Of a stretch of DNA of 64,000 nt, positions 12,180 to 24,474 are shown in pieces. The notes under the pieces were generated by a model. It did no database searches, was not told where the DNA came from, and was given only the letters and a program-made list of their open reading frames with translations. The stretch is from Elgaria multicarinata webbii (taxonomy: Eukaryota; Chordata; Lepidosauria; Squamata; Anguidae): the NCBI RefSeq assembly GCF_023053635.1, contig NC_086180.1, positions 91,303,447 through 91,367,446 on the forward strand, given 5' to 3'. The translations under genes were made by a program, and so were the position numbers. Within the stretch, counting starts at the first letter, position 1. Every line of letters begins with the position of its first letter.

Positions 12180-12960
12180 ATCGTCTTGGCTCTGAGTGAC
12201 CTGCAGACTACGCTGCGCAATGCGAGGCGTTCCTACAACGTGCATCCCTAACCCTTAAAAAGTGCGTCCTTCCCCGTTGCCTTCGCGAGAAATGGCGGAG
12301 AAGGCCGCAGTCATGCGCCGAGCGGCCGCGAGGTGGCAGCACAAGCGCCTCGCTCCCAGTCCCGCGGCTCCGCTTGTGCCCGAGGTGGTTCAACGGCGCC
12401 GCGCGAGCCCCGCGGACAGCGAACCACGCAGAAAGGGCGCAAGCAGGCAAGGGGGGCCCCGAGGGGAGGGGAGGGGAAGGGAAGGGGCGAAGGAGCCAGC
12501 CCGGCCACGCACCACCGCAGAGGAACGCGCCTCCTCGGTGAAAGAAGGCGCAGGCAGCGGGAACCGGGCGCGGGCGCCCGCTCGACACTCACCTCCGGCA
12601 CAAAAGGAGGCGCGCAGCCCGGCAGCGCATCCGCCGCTTCGGCGTGGTACAGCGCTCCGGCGCTCGCCCGCTCGCTTCACAGCCTTGAGCCACGGCGGAA
12701 CTGACCTCAGCTGCCTTCACGGTCGGCCCGCCCCTCGGTTGGCTGCGGCCTGAAGCCCCTCCGCCTCCCCTCGCAGCATTTCTTACCGGGGGGGGGAGCG
12801 CGCGCGCGCACTGGGCAAACGGGGGGAATAGAGCTTTGCAGCGCGGATGTGGCCCGGGAGCGCGCTGGGCAGGGAGAGGAGAGGGAGGCGCCCTTAGTGC
12901 CGGCCGCGCACTGCGAAGCCTTCGATCTTCGCCTCAGGGACTTGGGAGTAAGTCCCATTT
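12180..12960 (-). promoter_or_regulatory. CpG island, probable ZNF518B promoter and noncoding exon 1
   Basis: The region is strongly GC- and CpG-rich compared with its AT-rich flanks. On the minus strand a consensus donor (GGAG/GTGAGT) has its first intron base at 12,592, so a noncoding first exon would end at 12,593 with its start upstream, near 12.65-12.95 kb. A second possible minus-strand donor (GAG/GTCAGT) is near 12,705. At 12,283-12,298 the plus strand reads TCGCGAGAAATGGCGG, joining a TCTCGCGAGA-like core with a YY1-like AATGGCGG; both motifs are common at housekeeping start sites. The long overlapping open frames here follow from high GC and are not called as genes. Confidence 0.7.
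12593..12750 (-). other. ZNF518B: Candidate ZNF518B noncoding exon 1
   Basis: This is inferred from the consensus splice donor on the minus strand at 12,592/12,593 within the CpG island. The 5' end is not defined by sequence; the upper boundary given is approximate. Confidence 0.45.
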
Positions 12961-13570
12961 AACTCAGTGGGGCTTACATCAGAGGAGAAGATTCTCTCCC
13001 CCCGCCCCCAGCTTAGGACATTGATTTATGAAATGTGCGGCCAAAAGATGTAGAGATGGCGACCGACTTCATTGGCTTTAAAAGAGGATATTACGACACA
13101 TTGATAGAGACTACCGAAGGCTACTAGACATAATGCTGGTTGCTGGGGGGAAGAACAGCAGGAGGGGATAGGCTGGTGGGACACTGGATGTCAGGCAGGG
13201 TGCTGGGCTAGATAAGCCTTTGGTTTGGATCCTGCAGGACCCTGCTTGTGGTCACCACACATGGACAGAATCAGGAGTGAAGGTGGTGAGGAGACCCAGG
13301 GCAAGAAGTGTGGATTCATGGAAGGCAGTTTTATCCAGTACCTCTCTGCTTTCTCAACAGCTATGGTGCAGCCTAGTGGGACAGCATCTGGGCTTTGATT
13401 CCACCTGGATGGATGCTGTGGCTTCTGACGCTCTCCTATTTGCATCAGAATTCCACTGGAATCAGTGGGGTTAGCATCCAAATAAATACATCGAGGATTG
13501 TGACAGATCACTTCCAAAAGCTTAAATCACAGTGCAATGAAAGGGATTGCCATATGTGCAGTGCAATCTC
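12961..13570. other. Intergenic, old repeat debris
   Basis: At the left edge (about 12,940-12,985) is half of a widespread MITE end (ggagtaagtcccatttaact). Around 13,050-13,260 is an eroded interspersed repeat with ggctttaaaagaggatatta and gctgggctagataagcc. No gene is supported. Confidence 0.45.
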
Positions 13571-13715
13571 AGGGGGGGATCTACACTACTGCTTTAAAGC
13601 GCTTTATAACAGTTTTGACAACTGTTGGGGCCCAGGACACACTGCATATACAGGTTTCAAAACGTTTTCAAAGTGCTTTAAAGTGCTTTAAAAGCAGTAG
13701 TGTAGACACCCCCCT
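13571..13715. repeat. Palindromic MITE-like element
   Basis: Terminal inverted arms gatctacactactgcttta and its reverse complement (taaaagcagtagtgtagac) bound a 145-bp element. Internally it reads caactgttggggcccaggac, which recalls the centre of the element at 10,295-10,600, so the two may be related. Confidence 0.7.
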
Positions 13716-15483
13716 AGTAATGTTTTACTCATTCGTAGAATACACTTAGGAAGGATTAGAGCCCCCTCTGTGTGTTGACTGAATTAAGACACATAGTGAT
13801 GAAGGCATTTCCCCAAGGACTGGTGCTTAGGATTGTATTGTGTACCCACACACACACTTCCGTCAGACACAAAACGGTTTTTCAGTCTTACTGACTTCAG
13901 AGGAAGAGTTAGACATATGCTTAAATTTCTGGCAAAAAAATCAATGGGATTTAGAGTCCCTGGTTTTGGCTAGGACATACCCTATGTTTTATATGTGCAT
14001 TTCAAAGGAAATAAGTTAATATTGTAACAACATATCCTTTTAATTTGTAGAGAATCCCTACAAACACCATTAAATCACAGTTTAAATTTATATCCACAAA
14101 TCACAATATAACTGTCTTGAATCTAGCAAAACTAAATCCAAGGCATCTGGACCCTCCTGGATTTCTATGATTTTTAACCTAGAAACACTAAAACTACTGT
14201 CAAATTACAACTTATATTTGTACCCACAAATCAATGTTTACTTTTTTATTAAAACTAAAAACCATTTATATACCACCTTGTGGCACTAGAAATAATGGAT
14301 CCACAGTGTTGTGGCACCACTACCATGCAAGAACCTAGATCGTTCTTTACAGGAAAAACACCTCAAATCCACGATGTGAATGCAGTTCACATCTGTGTCA
14401 CACACAGCCTGCAAGTAAATATCATAAATCCAATGGTTCATGCTGTTGCCATAGTGCAAAAAACAAGATTTGAGGCACACGTTTTCTTGAATCCCCATGT
14501 ATTTTAGAAACACCAAGACCACCACAACAAAAAACATCACCATCCAGTCACAAGCATGGATCTGTTTCCACATACTTTATTGCAAACAACACAGATCTGC
14601 CATCTCATGACAGCTCAGTGGTGCATAATTTTAGGCATGGATTCTCATGATTTCTACATGGAGACCCCCACCCTCCCCAAATCTACTGCCTAATAACTAT
14701 TGCTTTAAATCCCAAACTGGGTCAGACTGATTTGGAAAGATTCAGAAAACGTCCGTATCAAAGTAGGGCTTCTCGGAAGCAGACAAAATCTGAATCTGAT
14801 CCCCACCCACAAAGCTCCAAAGCTTCAATAGCAGTTGAATTGGCACATAGTGACCCAGTCTATTTGTCTCCAGAAGGACTTGTTTGTTAAGCGTGCTTGA
14901 AAGGGCTTTCTCCTGTGGAATCCACTCACTAAAGACGTAAGATTGGCCCCAGTCACTTGGCTTTTAGAAAGGCCGTGAAGATGCGCCTTTGTAATTTAGG
15001 CTTTTAAATAACATAGTTTTAATGCTTTACTGTTTTTAATGTTCTTGCCTTTATTTCTACTCAGCCAGTGGGAAGGAGGAGGAGGAGAATACTGTGGTGC
15101 CCCAACTACACTGTCTTTTTGAAAAAGAGGTCATCAGTCATAATTTCTGCTGTATACGTCACTAGGGCTGCCATTAGGGATGTGCGCTGACTACAAGATT
15201 TAGTTTGGATCCCCCTTTGGAAAACAACCAAATTCACTTGTATTGATTTGAAAGCAAGCTACCTGATTCAACTTTGGGACAGGATCTGAATCTCAGTTGG
15301 GAAATCTAAAGCTTTATGTAAATCTAAAGCTTTATCTAAAGCTTTTACTGGAAATCAATAAATGGCTATAATGTTTTTTTGCTGTTTGAAAGAATTGGAT
15401 GGAATTTTCAGGCATAGTTGCCCCTGCCAAATTTCAGACAAAGAGGTACAGTGAGTTTTGTGCTAGATGCCTTTTAAATTTTG
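13716..15483. other. Intergenic, no gene seen
   Basis: Between 14,040 and 14,580 a degenerate motif recurs loosely (tagaaacac..aa with cacaaatca), suggesting an old repeat. 14,890-15,060 looks like a LINE end. 15,170-15,480 begins agggatgtgcgctgac, a MITE-like end. Its continuation (gaattggatg...ggcatagttgcc) reappears at 17,160-17,240, so the LINE and SINE between them were probably inserted into that element. Confidence 0.4.
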
Positions 15484-16296
15484 ATTCATTTATTTATTTT
15501 CAACATTTGTATACAGCTCCATATCAAAAACAGATTAGCAGCAGCGAATGTAAGAGCTACAATGGTAAAAAGATTAAAGCACCATATTAAAATGATTAAA
15601 AAAACAGAATGCCAATAAAACGGCTGGTCATTTAAGGAATGCTTCCTGGAACAGAAATGCTTTCAGGGGGAACTGGAAGCAACACTGTTGGTGCCTCCAT
15701 GACATCCAGGGGCAGGGAGTTCCAAAGAAAGGGGACCACCACATTGAAGGCTCTTCTCTGGGTGAACTCCAGTCAGTCCATAGATCCATGTGGAACCACT
15801 GGGCGCTTGCCCTCTGAAGACCTCAGAAACCAGGCAGAGTAGTAAGGGAGAAGCCATTCCTAGTCCCAAGTAGTTTAGGGATTTGTACACTAGTGCTGAA
15901 ACCTTAAACCTGGCCTGGCAGTAAATAGGCTGCCAATGCAGTTCCTTCAGCAAAGGAGTTGCATGCTGAAAAAGAGTAGCTCCTCACAACAGCTAAGCTG
16001 CTGCATTCTGCATTAGCTCCAGCTTCTGGAGCAGTCTTAACAGCAGCCCTACATAGAGCACATTGTAGTAATCCAGTCTTGAGGTTACTAGCGCATGTAC
16101 CACTGTGGTCAAGCTGTCCCTGTCCAGGAGAGGCCATATTTGGTGAACTTGTCAGAGCTGCTAAAAGGCACTCCAAGCTGCCATGGCCACTTGGGCTTCC
16201 AGCAACAATGGCAGATCTAGGAATACTCCCAAACTACAGACCTGATCTTTCAGAGGGAGTGTAACCTCCCGGTATTGGGCAAAAGGCGGGATACAA

Positions 16297-16338
<42 letters not shown>

Positions 16339-16825
16339 CAACAACAACAACAACCTCTTCCAGAACAAGCAATGATCCTGTCTTCTGGACTCAGGAACCA
16401 CTTATCCACAGTGCTTGCATCTTGCCAGAATTGAGTTTCAGTTTATTAGCCCTCATCCAGCCCATTACTGCATCTGTACACTGATCCAGGATTTGCACAG
16501 CCTTTCCTGATTCAGATGTCACAGGGAGTTAGAGCTGTGTGTCTTCAGCATACTGCTGGCACTTGGCTCCAAATCCCCTAATGACTTCTCTCAGCAGCTT
16601 CATTTAGATGTTAAACAACATTGGAGACAAGATGGTACCCTGTGGAACCCCATAGCTCAATTGCCAAGGGGCCAAGGAATGGTTACCCAATATTACTTTC
16701 TCAAATTGGCCCCGCAGGTAAGACCAGAACCAATACCCATTCCACAGAGTCGATCCAGGTGGTTACCATGACTGATGGTATCAAAAAATAATGAGAGGTT
16801 GAGCAGAATTAACAGAGTTGTTTCA
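15484..16825 (-). mobile_element. L2-like LINE, reverse transcriptase region, 5' truncated
   Basis: The minus strand encodes decayed non-LTR RT segments. From high to low coordinate these are a DTISHGNHLDRL-type motif (near 16,770), a MGWMRANKL-like segment (near 16,450), TTVVHALVTSRLDYYNVLY (near 16,090) and LKELHWQPIYCQARFKVSALVYKSL (near 15,900). The AT-rich 3' end lies at about 15,484-15,540. The frame is broken in many places, as expected of a dead LINE copy. A short plus-strand LINE tail with a long AAT/AAC microsatellite is inserted at about 16,270-16,353. Confidence 0.75.
16270..16353 (+). repeat. LINE tail with (AAT)n and (AAC)n microsatellite
   Basis: The piece gggcaaaaggcgggatacaa followed by about 14 AAT units and several AAC units interrupts the minus-strand LINE. 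It looks like a very short plus-strand LINE insertion whose tail expanded. Confidence 0.65.
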
Positions 16826-16829
16826 TAAA

Positions 16830-17128
16830 GGGCCTCATGAGGCACGGCAGTTACTGCAGCCGAAACTCCACACAGCCTGAGTTCGATCCCAGCGGAAGCT
16901 GGTTCTCAGGCAGCCGGCTCAGGTTGACTCAGCCTTCCATCCTTCCGAGGTCGGCAAAATGAGTACCCAGCTAGCTGGGGGAGAGGTAACTGCGACTGGG
17001 GAAGGCAACGGCAAACCACCCCGCTACAAAGTCTGCCAAGAAAACATCAGCAAAAGCAGGCGTCCCTCTAGGAGTCAGCAATGACTCAAGTGCTTGCACG
17101 AGAGGTTCCTTTCCTTTTTTCCTTTCAT
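16830..17128 (+). repeat. tRNA-derived SINE, second family
   Basis: A box-B-like gagttcgatcccagcgg near 16,881 is followed by the motifs ggttgactcagccttccatc, gtcggcaaaatgagtaccca and ggcaaaccaccccg, ending in a T/C-rich tail. A reverse-oriented copy of the same family is at 51,727-52,006. Confidence 0.75.
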
Positions 17129-17700
17129 AAAAGGAACTGCTGGAAACTTCTTCTTTTTTGGCAGAATTGGATGAAATTGGAAGGCATAGTTGCCACATCC
17201 AAGGGGATAAAGCCTGCCAAGCTTCAGACAAATAGGTAAGGGGGCTTGAAGAAAAGCAGCACTTAATTTTTGGGATGTTTCCCGCCAAAATGTATGTGCT
17301 TATTCCCCAAACTTTTTGTGAGCAATTATGAAAATGAGCTGGCCCAAAACAACGTTAAGTTGGCCCAAACTAAGAAACAGCAAAATTTCAGAAGGACAGA
17401 TGCAGCAGGTTTTGAGGAAGGGAGGTTTTAAAATTTGGGGGAAGGGCGATTTGCTTCCCCTCCCCATCTTTGGAGTGTGCTTGGCAATTTTTATAAAAAG
17501 TCATATACTCATAGAGGTGTCTCTTGGTAAGAAACCTTAACAATGTCAGAAGGCAATTCTAATGAATGAAAAGCAGGGGGGGTTGGTTTTCTGCTCAGTT
17601 GGCATCAAAGTCACAGAAAGTTCAATAGGACAAGGGTAGATAATAGATGTGGAACATTCAGTGCAGTAAGACCTGAACTTCCAGCATTTTTCAAGCAAGT
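17129..17700. other. Intergenic, no gene seen
   Basis: 17,150-17,240 continues the interrupted repeat noted left of the LINE at 15,484. The remainder up to the DIRS end looks unique. Confidence 0.4.
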
Positions 17701-17920
17701 AATGCAGGTTGCTTACCTGTAACCGTAGTTCTTCGAGTGGTCATCTATGCATTCACACAAGTATGGGCCTCTGCGCCTGCGCGGAGTCTCGTTCGGGAAA
17801 ATTCCATAGCTGAGGCGTTTTGGGCAGGAACCCCTCCCCCATAGCGTACTGTGCATGTCCGGGTTCCCGCCCGATTCTCCTCAGTTCCTGGAGACCGACA
17901 TTGTGGCCTCGCAGTCGAGA
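17701..17920 (+). repeat. DIRS terminal inverted repeat, low-coordinate side
   Basis: The stretch from about 17,755 (cacacaagtatgggcctctg) to 17,890 is the inverted match of 24,480-24,655. The outermost ~58 bases are unique to this end and match 18,149-18,207 in reverse complement. Confidence 0.85.
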
Positions 17921-18148
17921 AGAATTCTCAGTACCAATAGGGTGATCGGCCCCGAGAGGGTGTATATGAAGAAAAAACGTATAGCCTATATAAGGTTATT
18001 TACAGTATGCCTTCTTATCCCTCGGTATCGAAGGTATGATCCCTTAAACTAGGTACGTCAGGCTTTGGAGTCCTGTAGACAGTAATGCACTCACACCTAG
18101 GTACTTATCATGAATACATTGTACACCGAGAGGGGTAGGTGGGTGGGT

Positions 18149-18245
18149 TGTGTGAATGCACAGATGACCACTCGAAGAACTACGGTTACAGGTAAGCAAC
18201 CTGCATTTCTTCTTCGTAGTCTCTGTGCATCACACAAGTATGGGA
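18149..18245. repeat. DIRS internal complementary region
   Basis: Its first ~58 bases are the reverse complement of the outer low-side end (17,701-17,758). The next ~38 bases (ttcttcgtagtctctgtgca...) are the reverse complement of the outer high-side end (about 24,633-24,672). In DIRS elements this region is thought to align the two ends during circle formation. Confidence 0.85.
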
Positions 18246-18590
18246 GATTAGCAAGCTGATTTACCGGAGGAGGGTCAGTGTCCTTAAGTCAGTATCGAAG
18301 ACAAAACTGCTCTGCCGAAAGAGCAATCCGCTCTGGCCCTGGTGTCCAGTCGGTAGTGCCTCACAAATGTGGAAGGCTTCGACCAGGTTGCAGCCCTACA
18401 AATGTCTGGTAATGGTACTCCCCTACCGAAGGCTACCGACGTTGCCATAGCCCTGGTTGAATGAGCATGGATCGGTGCTGCCAGTGGAAGCTTGGCGAGC
18501 TGATATGCAAGTGTGATGGTGCCTACAATCTAGGAAGCTAAACGCTGTGAAGATACGGGCATCCCTGTCCGGGAAAGCCACCAAATGGCT

Positions 18591-19427
18591 TGACAAAGAG
18601 AGATAAGACGAGCTGGTAGCTAAGCAACAGATGTGTTTATTTACAGAAGCCTCACACAGTGCCAGGAAAGGGGAGGGGAAGCGGGGGGTTGAGCTCAATA
18701 GCCCAGGGAGAGAAACAGTTCGGGATTCAAGCTCTTAGAGAAGTCAAAGTCCAGTCCAGGGTTGAGGGAATGTGGCAGAACGGTGATTCGTGAGTCCAAT
18801 CCAAGATCAAGCACAGCCAACGGGTCAGCAATCATCCAATAACACAGTCCAGAGTCACAGGGCAACTACAGGCAAAACGTAGTCACAAACCAGTCCAGGG
18901 TCGAAGCAGGTATCCAGATTAGGCAGACATGGTCAACGGAGTCCAGGGATCAAGGCAAGAGTCGGGAACCAGGAATCCAGAGCAAGGCACGAGGTCGAGA
19001 GATCTAAGAACCAAGGCTTCCGCCAGAAAGTTCAGATAATCTCTGACAATTTGGCATGGCTCACGGCTGCGCTTTTATGCTCAGTCAGAGTGCTGAGTCA
19101 TGGTCTCTCAGCTGATCTTTAATTGCCTGGCGTTTCTGGTGGAGGCAGCAAGACCGGCGTCTGGTTGCCTTCTCCGCCCACAACTGGCTGAAACCAGGCT
19201 TCTCCGCCTCTTCCTCAGACTCCTGCGGCTCCTCCGTAGTTTTTGCTGGCATCAGGCCCTCAGAGCTGGCAGAGGTCCCAGCTGGCCTTGGCTCCTCTCC
19301 CTGAGGCTCTGCCACAGTCTCTGCCAGTTCAGTCTCCTTATCTCCTGAGCCGGGCCTCTCGGCACTAGGTCCAGCCTCTGCCACTTCCCCCTCATCTCCC
19401 GACTCCATCTCCATGCAGGGCATGACA
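18591..19427 (-). mobile_element. Solo LTR nested in the DIRS element
   Basis: On the minus strand an 837-bp unit starts TGTCATGCCC and ends CTCTTTGTCA. It has a TATA-like CATAAAAGC and, further on, AATAAA in GTAAATAAACAC. This is the layout of an LTR with no internal region. No matching target-site duplication was seen. It resembles in its start (TGTCATG) the LTR-like insertion at 35,316-36,911. The family is probably Ty3/gypsy or ERV-like and is unresolved. Confidence 0.65.
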
Positions 19428-22400
19428 ATCCCCTTGCGTTGACCAGTGTAACAAACAAATAGTCACTGCGACTTTCGAAAAGGATCAGTTCGTTGCTTAT
19501 AAAAAGCGAGGAATCTCCTAACATCGAGAGTATGTAGAGTGGCTTCGATTTCAGAGGAAGGAGCAGGAAAAAAGGCTGGGAGAATAACGTCCTGGTTTAA
19601 ATGAAAATCAGATACTACTTTGGACAGGAATGCGATATCTGGACGCAGGACAGCCTTATCCTTGTGGAAAATCAAATAGGGAGCGTCCACACGTAAGGCT
19701 GATAATTCGCTAGCCCTTCTGGCAGTAGTGATGGCTATAAGGAAAGCTGTTTTCCAGGACAGGAGTCGAAGGTCTGCCATTGCCAAAGGTTCAAATGGTT
19801 TGGATGTTAAAGAGTTCAAAACCACTGAAATGCTCCATGCTGGTAGCTGATGTCTGACAGGTGGTGCTAAATTATTCAGTCCTTTTGGGAAACGTTTTGT
19901 GAGTGGGTGTGAGAAAACGGTATAACCCTCGATATGAGGGTGAGAGGATGATATTGCTGCAAGGTAGACACGTATGGAAGAAGGTGTCAAATTTTTTTCT
20001 GATAGGCTCAGTAAGAACAAAAGGATTTGCTCAATCTTTGCGGAAAAGGGGTCAAATTGTTTATCTTTAGCATAGTCCATGAAAAGTTTCCACTTGTATT
20101 GGTAGGATTTTCTTGTTGTAGGCTTTTTTGCGGCTTGCAGTACTCTTTGCAGGTTAGGAGGTACTGTGGTAGAAGGTGTTATATTCTCCACGCCGTGAGC
20201 CGGAGTGTCTGAGTGTCCGGGTGTGTCACCGCGCCGTGTTGCTGGGTTAGTAATGATGGTAGGAGTGGGAGTCTTCGATGTTGACTCTTCGATAGCCGAA
20301 GTAGTGTGGCAAACCATGTTTGCCTTGGCCACCAAGGGGTGATTAGTATGCACTTGGTATTGTCCGCTACTATCTTTGCTATTATTTTGGTTATGAGTGG
20401 GAATGGAGGGAAGATGTAGAAGAGACCTTCCTTCCACTGGAGAGAGAAGGCGTCTCCCTGAGAATTCCTTCCTAGGCCCGCACGGCTGCAAAAACTTGGG
20501 ACTACCTTGTTCGACTCGGTTGCAAATAAGTCTATGTTTGGTGTGCCCCAGATATCGAATAGTTCGTGTAGCACTTTCTTGTGTAGTTGCCACTCATGTG
20601 GCATGATCTGAGATCGGCTGAGTTGATCTGCTAAGACGTTGTGGATACCTGCGATGTGAACTGCAGTAAGTCTTATATTTCTGGGGATGCACCAGTGCAG
20701 GATCTTGATTGTAAGAGATAGGAGCTTCCTTGACTTCATGCCTCCTTCCTTGTTCAAATATGCTACTACTGTAGTATTGTCTGAAGCTATTTGAATGAAA
20801 TGTCCGGTGAGTTCTCGCTCGAAAGCTATGAGAGCTCGTTAGACTGCGCGAAGTTCTAGAATGTTTATGTGGTCACGGGTCTCTGCAGTCGACCATCGGC
20901 CCTGAGTTGTTAGAGGGCCTGAATGTGCTCCCCATCCTGTCTTCGAAGCGTCTGTCGTTAACATCTTGGTTGGTTGTCCTTGTTGAAAAGGAAGTCCCTG
21001 GGTTAGGTTGGTTGTAATGGTCCACCAAGTGAGGGAGTCCCTGACGCGTGTGGGGAGATGTAACTGCGTCCTCTTGGATTCGTTTTGCATGTCGAAATGG
21101 TGTATGAACCACGATTGCAGTGGTCTCATCTTTAGACGTGCGTGTTGGACCACACTGGTTGTGGAAGCCATGAGGCCTAGTAACTGCTGTATGTTGAAGG
21201 CGGAGGTATTTATTTGTTGTCGTAGCTTGTCTGCCAGGAGTGATATTCTTTGCGCCCGGTCGGGTGGTAAGAATGCTCAACCCTCTGTCGAGTCCAATAC
21301 TCCCCCGATGAATTGTATGATCTGTAAAGGTTGTAATTGTGATTTTTCATAATTAATATAAAGGCCCAGATCATGCAGAAGGGAACAGGTAGCATCTATT
21401 GATCTCCGGATCTGTTCTTCTGATGGCGATACTAAAAGCCAGTCATCCAGATAGGGGTAGATTTCTATTCCCCTAGTACAGAGAAAGGCACAGACTACTG
21501 TCATACATTTAGAAAATACTCTCGGTGCCATAGAAAGTCCAAAAGGAAGAGTAGTGTATTGATAGATATGGGATCCAATTACAGATCTTAAGTATCTACG
21601 GTAGAAGTCTTGAATTGATATATGGAAGTATGCATCACGAAGATCAATAGATGCAAACCAGTCCGCTTTAGATAATAGTGGCATGATGGAAGCTAGGGAG
21701 ATCATTCTAAACTTTTTAGGTCGTAGAAAGGTATTGAGGAGTCTTAAATCAAGGATAGGACGAAGACCTCCGTCCTTTTTCGGTACCGTGAAGTATAACG
21801 AGTAAAATCCGGTGCGATGTTGATCTATGGGTACTCTCTCAATGGCCCCTTTTTGTAGGAGCATCTCGACTTCTTGTAGTAAAGAAGGTGTTGGTGGTGT
21901 TATCCGCATGGTACCGATTGGAGGAAGGTCTTCAAACTCTATCCTATATCCTCTCTGAATGATAGATAGGACCCAAGAGTCAGTTGTGATCTCTTTCCAT
22001 GTATCGAAAAAATAGGAAAGTCTGTTATCGAAATAAATTGGAGAAAAGGGGTAAGTATATGGGGCAGTTGGATTATCAAAAGCGCCGTCTAAAGGAGCTG
22101 TCTCCCCTACGAAAAGGGGTTTTGCCCCTCTGAGTGGGAAATTGCTTACGTTGTGGAAGGGGTTGTTGCTGTTGTTGTTGACGTGGTTGATTTTGTTGAT
22201 ATTGTTGTTGTCGAATTGGATAATATGATGTGCGTGGGCGAGACCAGCGGCGTTGAAAAGGTTGTTGTGGCAGGGCGAACCCCATTTTACGCGCAGTTGT
22301 TCTGGCTTTGTGCACTGTATTGAGTGCATCATCTGTTTTTGAATTGAATAATCCTAGGCCATCGAAAGGTAGGTCCTCTATTCGTGATCTTGTCTCCTGC

Positions 22401-24474
22401 GCGAGTCCGGCCGATCGGAGCCAAGCATGGCGACGAAGTGCTATTGTTCCGGTAAGGGTCTTAGCCATACAGTCGGTCTGATGTCTGGATGTATGGATCT
22501 GTTGCTGTGAAAGTCTGAGGGCTTCGGAATGGAAGAGTCTTGCAAGAGACTTTTTATCATCTGGGAGATAGTCCATAAGTTTTCCCATCTTTTCCCATAA
22601 AAGGAGTTGATATCCAGACATCGCTGCCTGGTAGTTAGTGACTCTCAGTGCAAGCGAGGAGGATGAGTAAAGTCTTCGGCCAAGAAGATCTAATCGGCGT
22701 CCTTCCCTGTCTACAGGGGAGGCGTGTTGATGTCTATCTTTCCCTTGTGCTGCCTCTACTACGATAGAGTTTGGGGCAGGATGTTGGAATAAAAACTCGA
22801 CCTTGTTTTGTTGAATTTTATACATGCCCTCTAATCTTTTGGAAGTTGGTTGCATTGTCGATGGGGACTTCCATGATTGTTTTATGGTGTCGAGGAGGGC
22901 AGGTAACATTGTTATTGATACAGGTTTTGTTGTATCTGAGATGATGGAATCGAATACAGGGTCTTGAGTCGTGGATGCTGATTGCTCAACTTGTAAGCCC
23001 AATGCCTGTGCCATTCGTACGACCTGGTCAGAGAAATGTCCCAGGTCCTCAGATGGGGAGATTCCCCCTTGTGGGATAATCTCCGGGTCTGGAGAAGCTA
23101 CAGAAGGAGGTGTAGTTGATGTGGAAGATGAATCTGAGCAATACTCATCTTGTCCCGATGATGGAGATTGGCGCGGGGCTGAGTGTGGCATAGCCTGAGC
23201 CGATGGGATCGTCTGAGATTGTGTTAGTCCCAGTGAGTCCGAGACAATCCTAGATGGTGTCCCAGAGAGTGGCAGTTGTGGCTCATCTTGCTGGTGTGTT
23301 AAAACAGCATATTGTTGGGGAGGTATGTCCTCATCCTGCGTTGTTATAATAGGCTGGGTTATTGGGTTAGGGAATGTGGCAGTGGGTCTGGATACTCGTG
23401 AGGGTGGTGGTTCTCGGTATCGATCCTCTCTACCGTAAGCATCTTGAGGGTAATAACCCCAGTGATCGTCATAGTGATGTCTATAGTAACGATCATGGCC
23501 CCAGTAAGGTGGATAATTGGGGTCTCGATCCCATCTAGGCTTCCTGTCCCTGTCGAACGGAGAGCGAGATCTCTCTCTAAATCTTAGTGGTGGTTCATCA
23601 TAGGAGTAATCCCTTCGTGAACGCTGTGAGAACATGGAGTCAGGTGAATCCTGCCTGTGTTCTCTCCTGAGCGGCTGACCCTGTATTGGAGGCATGGGGG
23701 TGGGAGAAGTATCCCGTATCTCGCCCTCCGATATCGACGTCTGTCGCTGGTCCCCTCGTGGGAGGGATCGTACAGTCGGTATAGGTGAGAGGAGTAGCGG
23801 CGGTGGTGGTGGCGGCATCGGTTGCAGAGGCTCGGTGGCCGATGTGCCCGGTGCCGTAGTATCCATCGATACCAAGGTGGTCGGTATCGGGGAAAGCGTT
23901 AGTGGTCGAGCCTCTCTCGGCATCAACTTTCTAAGAGACTTCTTTTTGCTCTTTTTTCTGTGCTCCTCCGAGCCAGATACTGTGTGTTTCACCTTTTTTG
24001 CCCTTTTGGCCAGTCTCTTTGCAAGAGAGAGAGTAACGCCCCTTCCCAGAGTTGGAGATAACTCCTTTGGGTCAGTTACGGGCAGTATTGCAGGTTGAGG
24101 AGAAGGGTCTGTGGTAGCCATGGCTGGACTTTCCGTACTGGGCTTTACTCCAAAGTAGGGCTTTTAGCCTATCAGACCTGTTCCTCCTCGTTTGTTTGGA
24201 GAAACCCTGACAGAATCGGCAGGTTTCAACAACGTGGCTCTCACCTAAACAGAGTAGGCAGAGTGAATGTCCATCCGAGGGCGGGAGTTTGCTGCCGCAC
24301 CTAGTGCATTTTCTGAATGGCGCCCTGAGGGCCATGCGCCCCTTAGGGTGATCAGAGATCGCGAAAAGAAATAAACAAATATATAACTATAAAGGTAGAA
24401 GTAAAATTAGAAGGATAGGAAAGGTAGAATTTAGAAAAAAAGCCTCAAATTTTTGTTTGTTTGTTTTTCACAGA

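Larger units (their letters stand above)
9226..12592 (-). other. Probable ZNF518B 5' intron with interspersed repeats
   Basis: No coding exon is seen between the ATG at 9,225 and the CpG island. The stretch holds a LINE tail (9,780-10,043), a palindromic MITE (10,295-10,600), an eroded SINE (about 10,622-10,760), an old LINE end (about 10,850-11,085) and a foldback element (11,408-11,561). An 18-bp unit containing tttacatggaatgtaaat is tandemly duplicated near 9,400-9,437. The stretches 9,240-9,780 and 11,600-12,180 look unique. That this is an intron is inferred from the donor at 12,592 and from known ZNF518B structure. Confidence 0.55.

Noticed and set aside
12208-12958. Several long overlapping open frames on both strands
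   Set aside because: They lie in a CpG island with few stop codons, overlap one another in many frames, and show no recognisable protein family. They are a GC effect.
16301-16353. Repeat array that could suggest CRISPR-like structure
   Set aside because: It is a plain AAT/AAC microsatellite at a LINE tail. No direct repeats with unique spacers occur anywhere in the window.
19463-24335. Large minus-strand frames as host recombinase or arginine/proline-rich genes
   Set aside because: They sit between DIRS inverted repeats and are that element's parts.
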